The position numbers and the translations under genes are program-made. The notes under the pieces are model-generated. The model had not been told where the DNA came from. It was given only the letters and a program-made list of their open reading frames with translations, and did no database searches. From NCBI RefSeq assembly GCF_001613405.1, contig NZ_BDCH01000017.1:1-64000 (forward strand): 64,000 nt of DNA. The letters run 5' to 3'. Of this stretch, positions 36,542 to 45,829 are shown piece by piece; the stretch's first letter is position 1; every line of letters starts with the position of its first letter. This stretch comes from Nocardia crassostreae (GTDB lineage Bacteria > Actinomycetota > Actinomycetes > Mycobacteriales > Mycobacteriaceae).

Positions 36542-37543
36542 ATGCCGGTGCGACTGGATATCCGAACCTCGGCCGTGGTCGCGGCCACCGTCCGGGAGTG
36601 GGTGCGCGCGGTGCATCCGGCCTGGAACGGCGACGGACCCGAACTGACTCCCGACGAGCTCGAAACCATCTTCAATCACATTATCGACGAGCTGCTGGAA
36701 TTGGCTGGGAACGAACCGTTCCCGGTGCCCGCCGCCCGCGCCGTCGGCCGCAAGCTGGCCGAATCACCGTTCGACCGGACCCGCATGCTGGCCCCCGCCA
36801 GCCGCGCGCTGCTGGGCCTGGCGCCCGGCGATCCGGGCTCGCTCATCGCCACCCGCTGGCCGTTCGTCGCCAGTCAGGCCATCGACAGCTACGCCGAGGC
36901 GCTGCAGCAGCGGGCCCTGGCGCAGCAGGAGCGTAGCCTGTCCGAGGCGGTCTCGGTGCGGGTGCAGGAGATTGCGGCGCTGCAGACCCGGCTGCGGCAC
37001 GAGGCCACCCATGACGCGCTCACCGATCTGGCGAACCGGTCGCTGCTGCAGGAGCGGGTGCGGATGATGTCGACCGATCCCGCGCGCGGGGTGGGGCTGA
37101 TGCTCATCGATCTCGACGATTTCAAGGCGATCAATGACGGCTACGGCCATTCGGTCGGCGATGAAGTGCTGGTCACCATTGCCCAGCGGCTGCGCTCGAC
37201 CTGCCCGCCGGAGACGGTGATCTCCCGCTACGGCGGCGACGAGTTCGTGGTCGCGCTACCCGCCCGGCGCAATATGCTCGGCGAACTGGCCATGCGCGTA
37301 CTGGCGGCGCTGTGCGAACCGGTGCCGACGGCGGCCGGTCCGGTGCCTGCCTCGGCCAGCGTCGGCACCGCCTTCTGCCCGCCCGGCCGGGATTGCGATT
37401 TCTCGGATCTGCTGCGCAGCGCCGATCGCGCCATGTACTCGGCGAAATCGGCGGGCAAACGACAGTTCGCGGTGTCGGAGTTCGATGCCGAGGAGGTCGA
37501 TGCGCGGGGGCGAGATTCCCGCTTCGCGGCGGTCGCCGGATGA
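36542..37543 (+). CDS. GGDEF-domain diguanylate cyclase
   Basis: A 333-residue cytoplasmic protein. The N-terminal ~140 residues are helical with no named sensor fold; a coiled-coil stretch (QERSLSEAVSVRVQEIAALQ) links to the GGDEF domain (~165-320): HEATHDALTDLANRSLL, LMLIDLDDFKAINDGYGHSV and the active site SRYGGDEFVVAL. The inhibitory I-site is absent: the position normally RxxD reads CPPE. It should make cyclic di-GMP from GTP without product inhibition at the usual site. The frame opens at GTG 36524; ATG 36542 is preferred. Confidence 0.88.
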   Translation: MPVRLDIRTSAVVAATVREWVRAVHPAWNGDGPELTPDELETIFNHIIDELLELAGNEPFPVPAARAVGRKLAESPFDRTRMLAPASRALLGLAPGDPGSLIATRWPFVASQAIDSYAEALQQRALAQQERSLSEAVSVRVQEIAALQTRLRHEATHDALTDLANRSLLQERVRMMSTDPARGVGLMLIDLDDFKAINDGYGHSVGDEVLVTIAQRLRSTCPPETVISRYGGDEFVVALPARRNMLGELAMRVLAALCEPVPTAAGPVPASASVGTAFCPPGRDCDFSDLLRSADRAMYSAKSAGKRQFAVSEFDAEEVDARGRDSRFAAVAG

Positions 37544-37594
37544 GGGCAGCATAGAGCAATTCGTCAGCAAACTACGCCGCGTAGGCTGGTCGGC

Positions 37595-38446
37595 GTGGCT
37601 ACGGTAGTCGTTCTGCTCATTGTGATGGTGGTCGTGGCGGTGGCGGTGCTGGCCGTCGGCCGGGTGCAGCGCTCGCGCGCCGATACGCGGCTCGCGGATG
37701 CGAAAGCCGATGCGCGGCGGGTGATCGAGCGCCTCGGCGGGCAGGTCTACAACCTGACCGGCACCGACGATCCGTCCAAACAAGCCCTCGCCGATGCCGC
37801 CGAGCGCTTCACCGCCGCGGGGTCGCAGATCGAACAGGCGCAGACCCCCGCGCAGGCGCGACTGGCCAAAGAGACTGCGCTGGAGGGCCTCTACTACGTG
37901 CGGGCGGCCCGCACCGCCATGCGCATGGACCCGGGTCCCGCCGTTCCCGAACTCGACGGGCAACGCGGCGCGGGCCGGGTGACCGAGGATCGCGTCGTGA
38001 ACTACGACGGGCGCAGCATCGAAGCCTCGCCGACGCCGACCTCGCGCACGCCCAACTACTATCCGGGCGGCCGGGTGGCCGGACGCCCTGTACCGGCCGG
38101 TTGGTACTCCGAACCCTGGTGGAAGACGGCACTCGTCGCGGGCGCCTGGGGCGTCGGCTCGGTCCTGCTGTTCGACGCGCTCTTCAGCGGTATGGCCGGA
38201 GTCGGCTACGACGCCGCCGCTTTCGAGAACGGTTACGGCGACGGCTTCCAGGCGGGCCTCGACGCCGGTAGCGGCGGCTACGACGGTACGGATCCGGGCT
38301 ACGACCCCGGCTCCGACGCGGGCGGCAACGATCCCGGCTACGCCGACGCCGGATACGATCCCGGCTACACCGATTCGGGAACCGACTTCGGCGGCAGCGA
38401 TTTCGGCGGATTCGACGGCGGCGGCGACTTCGGCGGCGGATTCTGA
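37595..38446 (+). CDS. Membrane-anchored protein with Gly/Asp/Tyr-rich C-terminal repeats
   Basis: A 283-residue protein starting at GTG 37595. An N-terminal helix (TVVVLLIVMVVVAVAVLAVG) anchors about 90 residues of charged helical sequence (RADTRLADAKADARRVIERL). A Pro-rich segment leads to a second hydrophobic stretch (WWKTALVAGAWGVGSVLLFD), then a tail of about 70 residues built of repeats such as GYDPGYDPG and GGSDFGGFDGGG. The tail is very acidic and could bind cations. Actinobacterial conserved hypothetical; function unknown. A decayed copy of the tail follows at 38480-38620. Confidence 0.72.
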   Translation: MATVVVLLIVMVVVAVAVLAVGRVQRSRADTRLADAKADARRVIERLGGQVYNLTGTDDPSKQALADAAERFTAAGSQIEQAQTPAQARLAKETALEGLYYVRAARTAMRMDPGPAVPELDGQRGAGRVTEDRVVNYDGRSIEASPTPTSRTPNYYPGGRVAGRPVPAGWYSEPWWKTALVAGAWGVGSVLLFDALFSGMAGVGYDAAAFENGYGDGFQAGLDAGSGGYDGTDPGYDPGSDAGGNDPGYADAGYDPGYTDSGTDFGGSDFGGFDGGGDFGGGF

Positions 38447-38479
38447 GGCATCGATTCGGTTCGGCCTCGCCACGAGCAA

Positions 38480-38620
38480 TAACCCCGGCTGCGACACCGG
38501 CGGCGCCACGGCGGGCGGCAACGATCCCGGCTGCGCCGCGGCCGGATACGATCCCGTCCACACGGCTCCGGCAACCGATCTCGGGGGCGTCGACTTCGGT
38601 GGATTCAACGGCGGTGGTGA
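38480..38620 (+). pseudogene. Degenerate tandem duplicate of the preceding gene's 3' end
   Basis: GGCGGCAACGATCCCGGCT recurs in the two places (38321-38339 and 38512-38530), and the following sequence stays alignable over about 100 nt, including GCCGGATACGATCCCG and GACTTCGG-TGGATTC stretches, with substitutions. In the copy, repeated Tyr codons have become Cys or His (GNDPGCAAAGYDPVHT). There is no start codon. It reads in frame into the next gene at 38676 but lacks a ribosome site. Confidence 0.7.
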
Positions 38621-38675
38621 CTGCTGGCCCCGATCCGGTTGCCGAACCGGTTCGTCTCGGGGAAGTTGGAGCGCG

Positions 38676-39050
38676 ATGAACTACGGGCAGACGAACCACA
38701 GCCGGACCGGCTACGAACCGGCGCAGTACTCGCACGCGGGCGACCTCGGCTGGATCGGCTGCACCGCGACTTTCATCGGCGGTCTCGTCAGCGGCGCGAT
38801 CATGACCTTCTTTTGCTTCGCCGTCTGCATATGGCTTTTCGCCTCGGCGCTGTGGGTCGCCTCCATTTATGTGGGCCCGGTCATAGCGCTGCTGTTGTGG
38901 CTGGCCATCGTCGCGATCCTGATTCCACTCTGGCGCCGCACCGGCGGCAGCCCGGCGGCCATGGTGTTCCTCGGCGGCCTGGGCGCGGTGCCGGTGACCT
39001 TGGGCGTCATTGCGGGCGCGGTGTGGCTGCTCTACGCGATGGCCACTTAA
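38676..39050 (+). CDS. Small three-helix membrane protein
   Basis: A 124-residue membrane protein. A polar start (MNYGQTNHSRTGYEPAQY) is followed by three hydrophobic segments: the region of GGLVSGAIMTFFCFAVCIWL, IYVGPVIALLLWLAIVAILI, and GGLGAVPVTLGVIAGAVWLL. The short loop RRTGGSP between helices two and three is basic. Family not recognised. The neighbouring small membrane genes suggest a local cluster, but nothing ties them to a function. Confidence 0.65.
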   Translation: MNYGQTNHSRTGYEPAQYSHAGDLGWIGCTATFIGGLVSGAIMTFFCFAVCIWLFASALWVASIYVGPVIALLLWLAIVAILIPLWRRTGGSPAAMVFLGGLGAVPVTLGVIAGAVWLLYAMAT

Positions 39051-39288
39051 CGCGGTATTTCGAGGAGACCCAGCGCACGGGTTTCACGATGGCGCGATCC
39101 GCAGCGGAATTCCCGGCCGACCACTCTGACCTGCGGATTTTCCACTGATTCGGCGCAGCGGCGTTGTTCGCCCGGTGCGCCGATCCGCACTCTGGTCTCC
39201 GCCCCGACGGGCAAGCATCTCGGTTCACCTCGAACCGACGGAGGGTTCCCAACCTGCCCGATGGTGCACACACCGGAAGGAAACGACC

Positions 39289-40149
39289 ATGAGCATCACC
39301 AAGTCGAAACTGGCCATCGTGACTGCCTTCGCCGCCGCCGTACCGGTCGCGGTCTGCGCCGCCACCGCCTCGGCTACGCCCCTGGCTCCGGCTTCCGTGC
39401 AACAGGTCGGCTCGGCGCCCAGCGCCATCTCCGCGCCGCCCGTCATCCTGGCGCCGTCGGACAGCGCCGCCTCCTGGGAGGCGACTCCGGCCGACCCGAC
39501 CCGCGCGCTGCGGAACGAGGTCAAGACCGGTCCGGTGACCATCGGCAATGCCGCCACCGCCGGTGCGGCGCGCGGCGCGGCCGTCGGCGGCGTCGTCGGC
39601 GCGGTGGTCGGCGGCGCGTCCGGCACACTGCCCGGCGCGATCGTCGGCGCCGGTGCGGTCGGCCTGGCGGGTATGGCCGCCGGTGGTCTGGCGGGCGCCG
39701 CTATCGGTGCGGGCGTCGGCTGTCTGGTCGGCCTGCCGTACTTCCTGGTGGGCTGTATTGTCGGCGCGCCCATCGGCGCCGCGCTGGGCTTCCCGGTCGG
39801 CCTGGCTATCGGCGGCACCACCGGCGCTGTGCTCGGCGCGGCGACCGGTGCGGCCGCCACCGCACCCATCGCCTTCCCGATGGGTGCGGCCGTCGGCGCG
39901 TTGGTCGGCGCGGGTGTGGGCGCGCTGGCGGGTGCCGGACTGGGCGCGGCCGACTTCTTCGCCATCGACGAAATGACCCCGGGGCCGGTCACGAGCCCCG
40001 TCTCCGCGCCGGTGATCCCGGCCGCGGCCCCGGTCGCGGCGGATCCCGCCCCGATTCAGGCCGATCCGATCGCGGCCGGTATCCAGCAGATCACCGATGC
40101 GGGCACCGCGCTCGCCGCGTCGTTCGGCGTGCAGCTGCCGGTGTTCTGA
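39289..40149 (+). CDS. Secreted glycine-zipper protein
   Basis: A 286-residue exported protein; ATG 39289 has GGAAGGA upstream. The signal peptide ends ATASA before TPLAPAS. Residues ~90-240 are a long run of Gly/Ala/Val with GxxxG spacing (AAVGGVVGAVVGGASGTLPG and later repeats), interrupted by CLVGLPYFLVGCIVGAP with two cysteines. The last ~45 residues are Pro/Ala-rich. The tract resembles that of the 35049 protein (both have Cys-pair hydrophobic cores), so the two may be paralogues. A role in the mycolate outer membrane is plausible but unproven. Confidence 0.72.
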   Translation: MSITKSKLAIVTAFAAAVPVAVCAATASATPLAPASVQQVGSAPSAISAPPVILAPSDSAASWEATPADPTRALRNEVKTGPVTIGNAATAGAARGAAVGGVVGAVVGGASGTLPGAIVGAGAVGLAGMAAGGLAGAAIGAGVGCLVGLPYFLVGCIVGAPIGAALGFPVGLAIGGTTGAVLGAATGAAATAPIAFPMGAAVGALVGAGVGALAGAGLGAADFFAIDEMTPGPVTSPVSAPVIPAAAPVAADPAPIQADPIAAGIQQITDAGTALAASFGVQLPVF

Positions 40150-40163
40150 TCCACCTGGATGCG

Positions 40164-40193
40164 GCGGGTCCGGCTCATGCCAGCCGGACCCGC
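40164..40193 (+). terminator. Terminator hairpin after the glycine-zipper gene
   Basis: GCGGGTCCGGCT (40164-40175) and AGCCGGACCCGC (40182-40193) form a perfect 12-bp stem with loop CATGCC, 15 nt past the stop. Confidence 0.8.
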
Positions 40194-40325
40194 TTCGCGT
40201 CGTTTTCGGACATCCGATCGTTGTCTGAAAAGTAGCTGGTTAGCACCTGCGGCCTGCTAGCGTCAGTCGCACGGAATTGCCCCGGTGTTCACAGCGAGTC
40301 ACAAGACTTTCCGAGGAGCCAGCGG

Positions 40326-43300
40326 GTGGTAGCAGCCGGTGCGCGCAGGCGCTTCGCCGAGAGATTGACCGAGCTGTTCGAGACAGCCGGATCGCCGACC
40401 ATTAAGTCCATTGTGCGACGGGCGAATGCGCGTGGCGTGCCGGGCAGTTCCCCGGTCACGGTGCAGCGGGTGAGCGATTGGCGCCGGGGCAATCGGGTGC
40501 CCGCCACCTGGGAGTCCGTCCTTCCGGTGCTGGCCGTGCTGATCGGCGACGCCAAGGCCCGCGAGCTGCCCGAAACCCTCGATCCCACCCTGCTGGAGCT
40601 GCATCGCTGGCGGGTTGCCTGGCAGCAGGCCAAGGATGATCAGGGCGATCTGGCCCTGCGGGTGCGCGAGCCCGGATATCCGCCCTATCGCGGCCTTTCG
40701 CCCTACGGCGCGGCCGATGCGGACCTGTACTTCGGCCGCGAGAACGACCGGGAAGCCGTCTTCGACGCGATCGGGGTGTTCGAGGAGGACGACGGCCTCC
40801 CCCGGCTGGTGCTGCTGGTCGGCGTGTCCGGCGCCGGAAAGTCCTCCCTGCTCGCGGCGGGCCTGCAAGCCCGGCCCGAAGACCATGCGCCCGTATTGTT
40901 CACCCCCGGTGCGCATCCGGCCGCCGCGCTACGCGAAGTATTGACTGGTCTACCCGAGACCGGCGATGTACTGCTGCTCATCGACCAGGGCGAGGAACTG
41001 TTCACCCTCTGTACGGACGAGACAGAACGCCGGGAATTCATCGCCGAACTCGCGCGGGCGACCAATCCGGCGGCCGAGCGCCCGCTCACCGCGGTCATGG
41101 CCATCCGGTCCGACTTCTTCAACGACGTCATTCAATTCCCGATGCTGGCGCACGCGATGCACCAGAGTTCGGTGATCGTCGGCGCCATGAGCGAGGACGA
41201 TCTACGCCGGGTCATTACCGGACCCGCCCTGGCCTGTGGCCTGAAGGTGGAACCCGCGCTCGTCGATCTCATCCTGCGCGATCTCGCGACCGCCACCTCC
41301 GAGGACGGCAAAGCCGCACTGCTGCCACTGCTTTCGCATGTGCTGGAGACGACCTGGGCCAATCGCAGCGGTCGCACCCTGACCCTGGACGCCTATCGCG
41401 GGGCGGGTGAGATGGCGGGGTCGGTCGCGGCGGCGGCCGAGCGCATGTGGTCCTCGCTCACGCCCGCGCAGCAGGACACCGCCCGTTCGGTCCTGCTGGC
41501 GCTGACCATTATCGGGCCGCGTTCGGTCTCGCGGAATCGCTTGTCCCGCAAGGTCATTATCATCGAGTCCGAGGACGCGGCGGCAACCGAGGCGGTGATC
41601 GATCGGCTGGTCGCCGCCCGGCTGGCGATCGTGCACGACGACGAGATCGAGCTGCTGCACGACGCGATCCCCCGGGCCTGGCCGCGCATGGCCGAATGGG
41701 TGTCGGCGGAAAGGGAACTCGCTCCGGCCCGGCACCGCATCGAGGAGGACGCCCGCGGCTGGTACGCCGCTGGGAAACCGGATGCGATGCTGTACGGAGC
41801 AAAGCGACTGGAGCCCGCCGAATCGGCGCTCGGCGGCGGTTCGATCAATCGCGTCGCCCGGGAGTTCATCACGCGCTCGCGGCGGCGGCAGCGCGAAATC
41901 CTCAGGCGGCGAAGGCTGTTGCGCGCCGCCGCGGCGCTGCTCGTGGTGGGCGTGCTGGTCGCGACCGCACTCGTGGGCACGCAGCGCCGGGCCCTGGCCC
42001 GGGAGCAGAGCGATGCGCGGATCGCCGCCCTGGTCGCGGAGTCGCGGCGGGCGGTGGACTTCGATCCGGCGGACGCGACCCGGATGGCCTTGGCCGCCTA
42101 TCGACTTCGCCCGGGCGATCCCGAGGCCCAGGCCCGGCTGCTGGCCACCCAGTCCACCTCGGTCATCAACGCGTCCTCCGATCGCCATGCCGGACGGGTG
42201 AACGGGCTGGCCTATCATCCCGGCACCCGCCTGCTCGCCAGCGCGGGCGACGACACCCTGGTCCGCCTGTGGACCACCCACGGCGGCCAGCGGCCGATGG
42301 CCGTGCACGCCGGATTGCGCGGTCATTCCAAGGCGGTGAGCTCGGTCGCCTTCGCACCCGGCGGTACGGTGCTGGCCAGCGCCGGGTACGACCGCACCGT
42401 GCGGTTCTGAGATATTCGCGATCCGAAAGAACCTCGCGCGCTGGGTGTTTCGGAGATCGGCTCGGCGGTATTGGCGCTCCTGTTCACCGCGGACGGCAGG
42501 TCGCTGATCACCGCGGACGACAGCGGCGCGCTCTCGCTGCTGGATGTCACCGATCCGACGGCGCCCCGCCTGCGGAAAACCGTTGCCGCGCATACCGGTC
42601 CGACCTCGGCGCTGGCGCTGAGCGCGGACGGGACGCTGCTCGCCAGCGGCAGTGACGATCGCACGGTGCGGCTGTGGGATATCACCGATCCGGATCGCCC
42701 GGCGCCGGTCGGCGCACCGCTCGCCGCCGAGCGCGACGGTGTGCGCGGACTCGCCATCAGCCCGGACGACTTGCTGGCCGCCGGTTTCGCGGACGGCTCG
42801 GTGCGGCTGTGGTCGCTCGCGGACCGGAATGCGCCCCGGGAGTTCGGTATTCAGCAAACCCGGCACGGCGGCGCGGTGGACGCGCTGGTCTTCGGCCCGG
42901 GTCAGCTCACCTCGGGCGGCGCCGATGGCGCGGTGGCCCTGTGGCAGCTCACGCCGTCCGGATTCCAGCCCGTGGGGCATCCGGTCCGCGGCAACCGGGG
43001 CGCGGTGCCCGCCCTGGGGCTGACCCAGGACAACAATCTGATCTCCGCCGGTGGCGACGGGCGGATCCGGGTCTGGTCGCTCCCGCCCGCCGATATCCCG
43101 GTCCTCACCGATTCACCGTTCACCTCGGTCGATGTGGACGCCACGGGCGATCTCCTGATCACCGGCGAGGACGATGGCGACTTCCAGTTGTGGTCCATCG
43201 ACGATGCCCACCGGGTGACCTTCGCCGGTGCGGCGCATGCCGCGGTGGCGCCGAACAGCGGTGTGTGGGTGGGGATTCGACCCGACGGCCGCACGCTGGT

Positions 43301-44141
43301 GGCCGCCGACTCCGGTGGCGGCGGATTCCAGCTCTGGGATGTGGCCGACCCGAGTCACCCCACCCCGCTCGGATCGCCGCAACGACTGCGCACGCGCTAT
43401 TTCACCGCCGCCGTCTTCGGCCCGGACGGCAGCTTCCTGGTCACCGGTGATGACGACACCTCGCTGCGCCTGTGGGACGTCCGCGATCCGGCGCGCCCGG
43501 TTCCGCTCGGATCGGCCGCCGCGGACACCACGAGGTCCTTTCGGTCGCTGGCCATTTCCTCGGACAGCAAGCTCGCCGCGACGGGAGCCGGTGATGCGAT
43601 CATCTACCTCTGGGACATCAGCGATCGCAATCATCCGGAATTGCGGGCCCGCCTGACCGGCCATTCCGGTCCGGTGGCCGCACTCGCCTTCGCCCCGAAC
43701 GGCCGCTACCTCTTCAGCGGTGGCGACGACGAGTCGATTCGCTCCTGGGACATCAGCGATCCGACCGATCCGCGACCGTCCGGCCGAACGCCCGCCCACA
43801 CGTCGCCGGTCACGGATCTCTCACTGGACCAAACCGGTCGCCGCCTGGTGTCCGCCGGTGTCGATCAGACCGTCCGGCTGTGGGATGTCACCGATCCCAC
43901 CGCCATCGATCCGATCGGCAGCAGCTTGTCCGCCGAATTCGGCTGGCGCTGGTTCACCCGCTTCGACCGGAAGGCGGACAATCGCGTCTTCGGCATCGGC
44001 GACTCGGTCTCGGAGCTCTGGGTGACCGATCCGGCGGAGGTGGCCGCGGACCTCTGCCGCCGCGGCGTCGGCGCCACCGGCGACGATGTCGGGCACAGCG
44101 AACTCCTCGAGGGAATTACGCTCTGCCCCGAACCTTCGTGA
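40326..44141 (+). pseudogene. nSTAND NTPase with WD40 beta-propellers, interrupted by in-frame TGA
   Basis: Read through, this is a ~1,270-residue protein. The N-terminal helical domain (FAERLTELFETAGSPTIKSI) resembles the HTH-like module of actinobacterial STAND proteins. The NTPase has Walker A LLVGVSGAGKSSLLAAG and Walker B VLLLIDQGEELF. One transmembrane helix (LLRAAAALLVVGVLVATALV) follows, then many WD40 repeats (DDTLVRLW, DDRTVRLWDITDPDRP). Codon 695 (42408-42410) is TGA where the repeats demand Trp: DRTVRF, stop, DIRDP. The frame is otherwise continuous. GTG 40326 has GAGGAG at 8-nt spacing. STAND NTPases sense ligands in signalling or defence. As written, only a 694-residue protein without its propellers is made. 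Confidence 0.85.
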
Positions 44142-44155
44142 CAGGAGGTCGCCGC

Positions 44156-44650
44156 ATGAGCACCGCCACTGTTTTGACCGACCGGGACCGCGCGAACCTG
44201 CACACCGCGATCGCCATCGCGCGACGCGCGCGCGAACACGGCAACCACCCCTTCGGCGCGCTGCTGGCCGGACCCGGCGGCGAGGTGCTGCTCGAAGCGG
44301 AGAACACCGTCACCACCAACCGCGATGCGACCGGTCACGCCGAGACCAACCTGGTCCGGCTCGCCACCGCGAAATACGACGCCGAATTCCTGCGCACCTG
44401 CACCCTCGTCACCAGCACCGAACCGTGCGCCATGTGCGCGGGAGCCATCTACTGGGGCAATATCGGCCGCGTGGTCTACGCCCTCGGCGAGGACCAATTG
44501 CTCGCCCTGACCGGCGCCGACCCGGAGAACCCCACCATGGCCCTGCCCTGCCGCGAGGTCTTCGCCGCCGGACAGCGCGATCTGCCCGTCATCGGGCCGA
44601 TCGACATCCCGGAAGCAGCCACCGTCCACGACGGCTTCTGGACCAGGTAA
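44156..44650 (+). CDS. Nucleoside/cytidine deaminase family protein
   Basis: A 164-residue zinc deaminase of the tRNA-adenosine/guanine deaminase-like group. Zinc ligands are in ATGHAETNLV (with catalytic Glu) and TEPCAMCAGAIYWG; PFGALLAG is the conserved substrate loop. Related enzymes deaminate guanine or small nucleosides; substrate not assignable. AGGAGGT lies upstream of ATG 44156. It follows the STAND-WD40 gene by 14 nt, probably in one transcript. Confidence 0.88.
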   Translation: MSTATVLTDRDRANLHTAIAIARRAREHGNHPFGALLAGPGGEVLLEAENTVTTNRDATGHAETNLVRLATAKYDAEFLRTCTLVTSTEPCAMCAGAIYWGNIGRVVYALGEDQLLALTGADPENPTMALPCREVFAAGQRDLPVIGPIDIPEAATVHDGFWTR

Positions 44651-44654
44651 CGAC

Positions 44655-44988
44655 CTAGCTGGGCTGACAGGTGGGGCACCAGAACAGGTTTCGGCCCTCC
44701 ATCACCGTGTGGAGAACAGGACTTCCGCACAGTCGGCAAGGCTCCCCCGCACGCCGGTAGACGTAGGTGCGAGGGCGATCGGTGGCGTAAGACGGTGCGC
44801 CATGGTCGTGTTCGGGACGCACGACGTGCATCCGCCCGCGGCGGACACCGACCTTCATCAACTCCACGAGGTCCAGCCACATCGCATCCCATTCGGTGCG
44901 GGACAACGACTTTCCGGGACGATGCGGCGAGATGCCGTGCCGGAAGAGAACTTCCGCCCGATAGACATTGCCGACCCCGGTCAGTATC
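44655..44988 (-). pseudogene. Truncated nei (formamidopyrimidine glycosylase) paralogue, 3' part only
   Basis: The minus strand encodes an uninterrupted frame from ILTGVGNVYRAEVLFRHGIS through MKVGVRRGRMHVVRPEHDHG to the zinc finger CRLCG...WCPTCQPS. It is clearly homologous to the C-terminal ~110 residues of the intact nei at 48522-49334, though clearly diverged from it in DNA, so this is not a recent copy. Homology stops abruptly near 44988 and the catalytic N-terminus (PEGHT) is missing. Same strand as the intact gene, 3.5 kb away, with accessory genes between. Confidence 0.85.
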
Positions 44989-45199
44989 CAATTAGTTCAC
45001 CCTAGCTGAGCCGACGATATCCATCCAGATCCAGCGATCGCATCTGCTGGCGGCGTACGATTGCGGATCGCTCAGTCGCAGCGGCCCGTGCGCTGCACGC
45101 GACGGCAAGGCTCGAGGCCAGCGGGAGCCTTCGGTCTTCGCCGCAGGCATCGAGCACGCGGTCCACGCACGGGGCTCGGGTGGCCACTCGCAGGACCTT

Positions 45200-45637
45200 G
45201 TGCTGGGCCACGGCGTCGAGGCCGGATATCAGGTCCGCTGCATGGTCGAGGAGGTCTGCAACGGCTGGTTCATCGCACAAGTAGCACTACTGACGCGCCT
45301 GGTGGCGACCGAGCTGGTCGAACAAATGCTCGCGCACACCGATCCCGGTGACGCCTTGACCGTCGGGCTCGAACTGCGCGGTCCACACCTGCTCGTCTGT
45401 GTCCACACCCCGCGCGCAGTGCCCGCACCCCCGCTCGTGCCGCCAACCGACGTCGTCGACATCCCCGCCATCATGACGCGTCTCACCACCGCCTGGGGAC
45501 AGGCCCCGCGACCCGACGGCGGCTACACACGATGGGCGAGATCGCCGTCGATCAACCCGCCTGCGGCTCGCACCGGCCCGAACCGGAACCTCGACGTGCC
45601 GTGGTGGCGTAGGGTCGGGGACATCGAGGCCGTGTAG
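45200..45637 (+). CDS. Hypothetical protein with weak resemblance to anti-sigma-type ATP-binding domains
   Basis: A 145-residue frame starting at GTG 45200. The central part, LLTRLVATELVEQMLAHTDP followed by ALTVGLELRGPHLLVCVHTP, has the spacing of the N-box helix and next strands of HATPase_c (RsbW-like) proteins, but the usual Asn/Asp residues are missing. The frame is open upstream without a good start, so the N-terminus may be lost. The neighbouring sigma factor makes an anti-sigma origin attractive. Low certainty. Confidence 0.35.
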   Translation: MLGHGVEAGYQVRCMVEEVCNGWFIAQVALLTRLVATELVEQMLAHTDPGDALTVGLELRGPHLLVCVHTPRAVPAPPLVPPTDVVDIPAIMTRLTTAWGQAPRPDGGYTRWARSPSINPPAARTGPNRNLDVPWWRRVGDIEAV

Positions 45638-45662
45638 GCCTTCCAAACAAAGGACCAACCAG

Positions 45663-45806
45663 TTGTCCGACAAATCTCCGCGCAGCAAAATGTCCAAGGC
45701 TCAGGGCAAATCCCTGAAGGCGAAACGAGCGGAGAAGAAAGCCAAATCGGCTGACTCGCAACCCGGAGTCGAGGGCTTCGAGAACAAGAGTAAGAAGGGC
45801 CGGTAG
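45663..45806 (+). CDS. Small basic protein (47 residues)
   Basis: TTG 45663 follows AAAGGA about 9 nt upstream. The peptide begins MSDKSPRSKMSKAQGKSLKA and is rich in Lys, Arg and Ser throughout, ending NKSKKGR. Small Lys-rich proteins beginning with S-K-S-P-R-S are common as conserved hypotheticals in actinobacteria. The composition suggests nucleic-acid binding. Its stop is 24 nt from the converging sigma-factor stop. Confidence 0.6.
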   Translation: MSDKSPRSKMSKAQGKSLKAKRAEKKAKSADSQPGVEGFENKSKKGR

Positions 45807-45829
45807 CCCGCGGTCGACTGCGCTCGCCG

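Noticed and set aside
42408..42410. Selenocysteine at the TGA of the STAND-WD40 gene
   Set aside because: The codon sits at the structural Trp of a WD repeat, not a redox site, and no selenocysteine machinery is in the window. A Trp-to-stop change is simpler.
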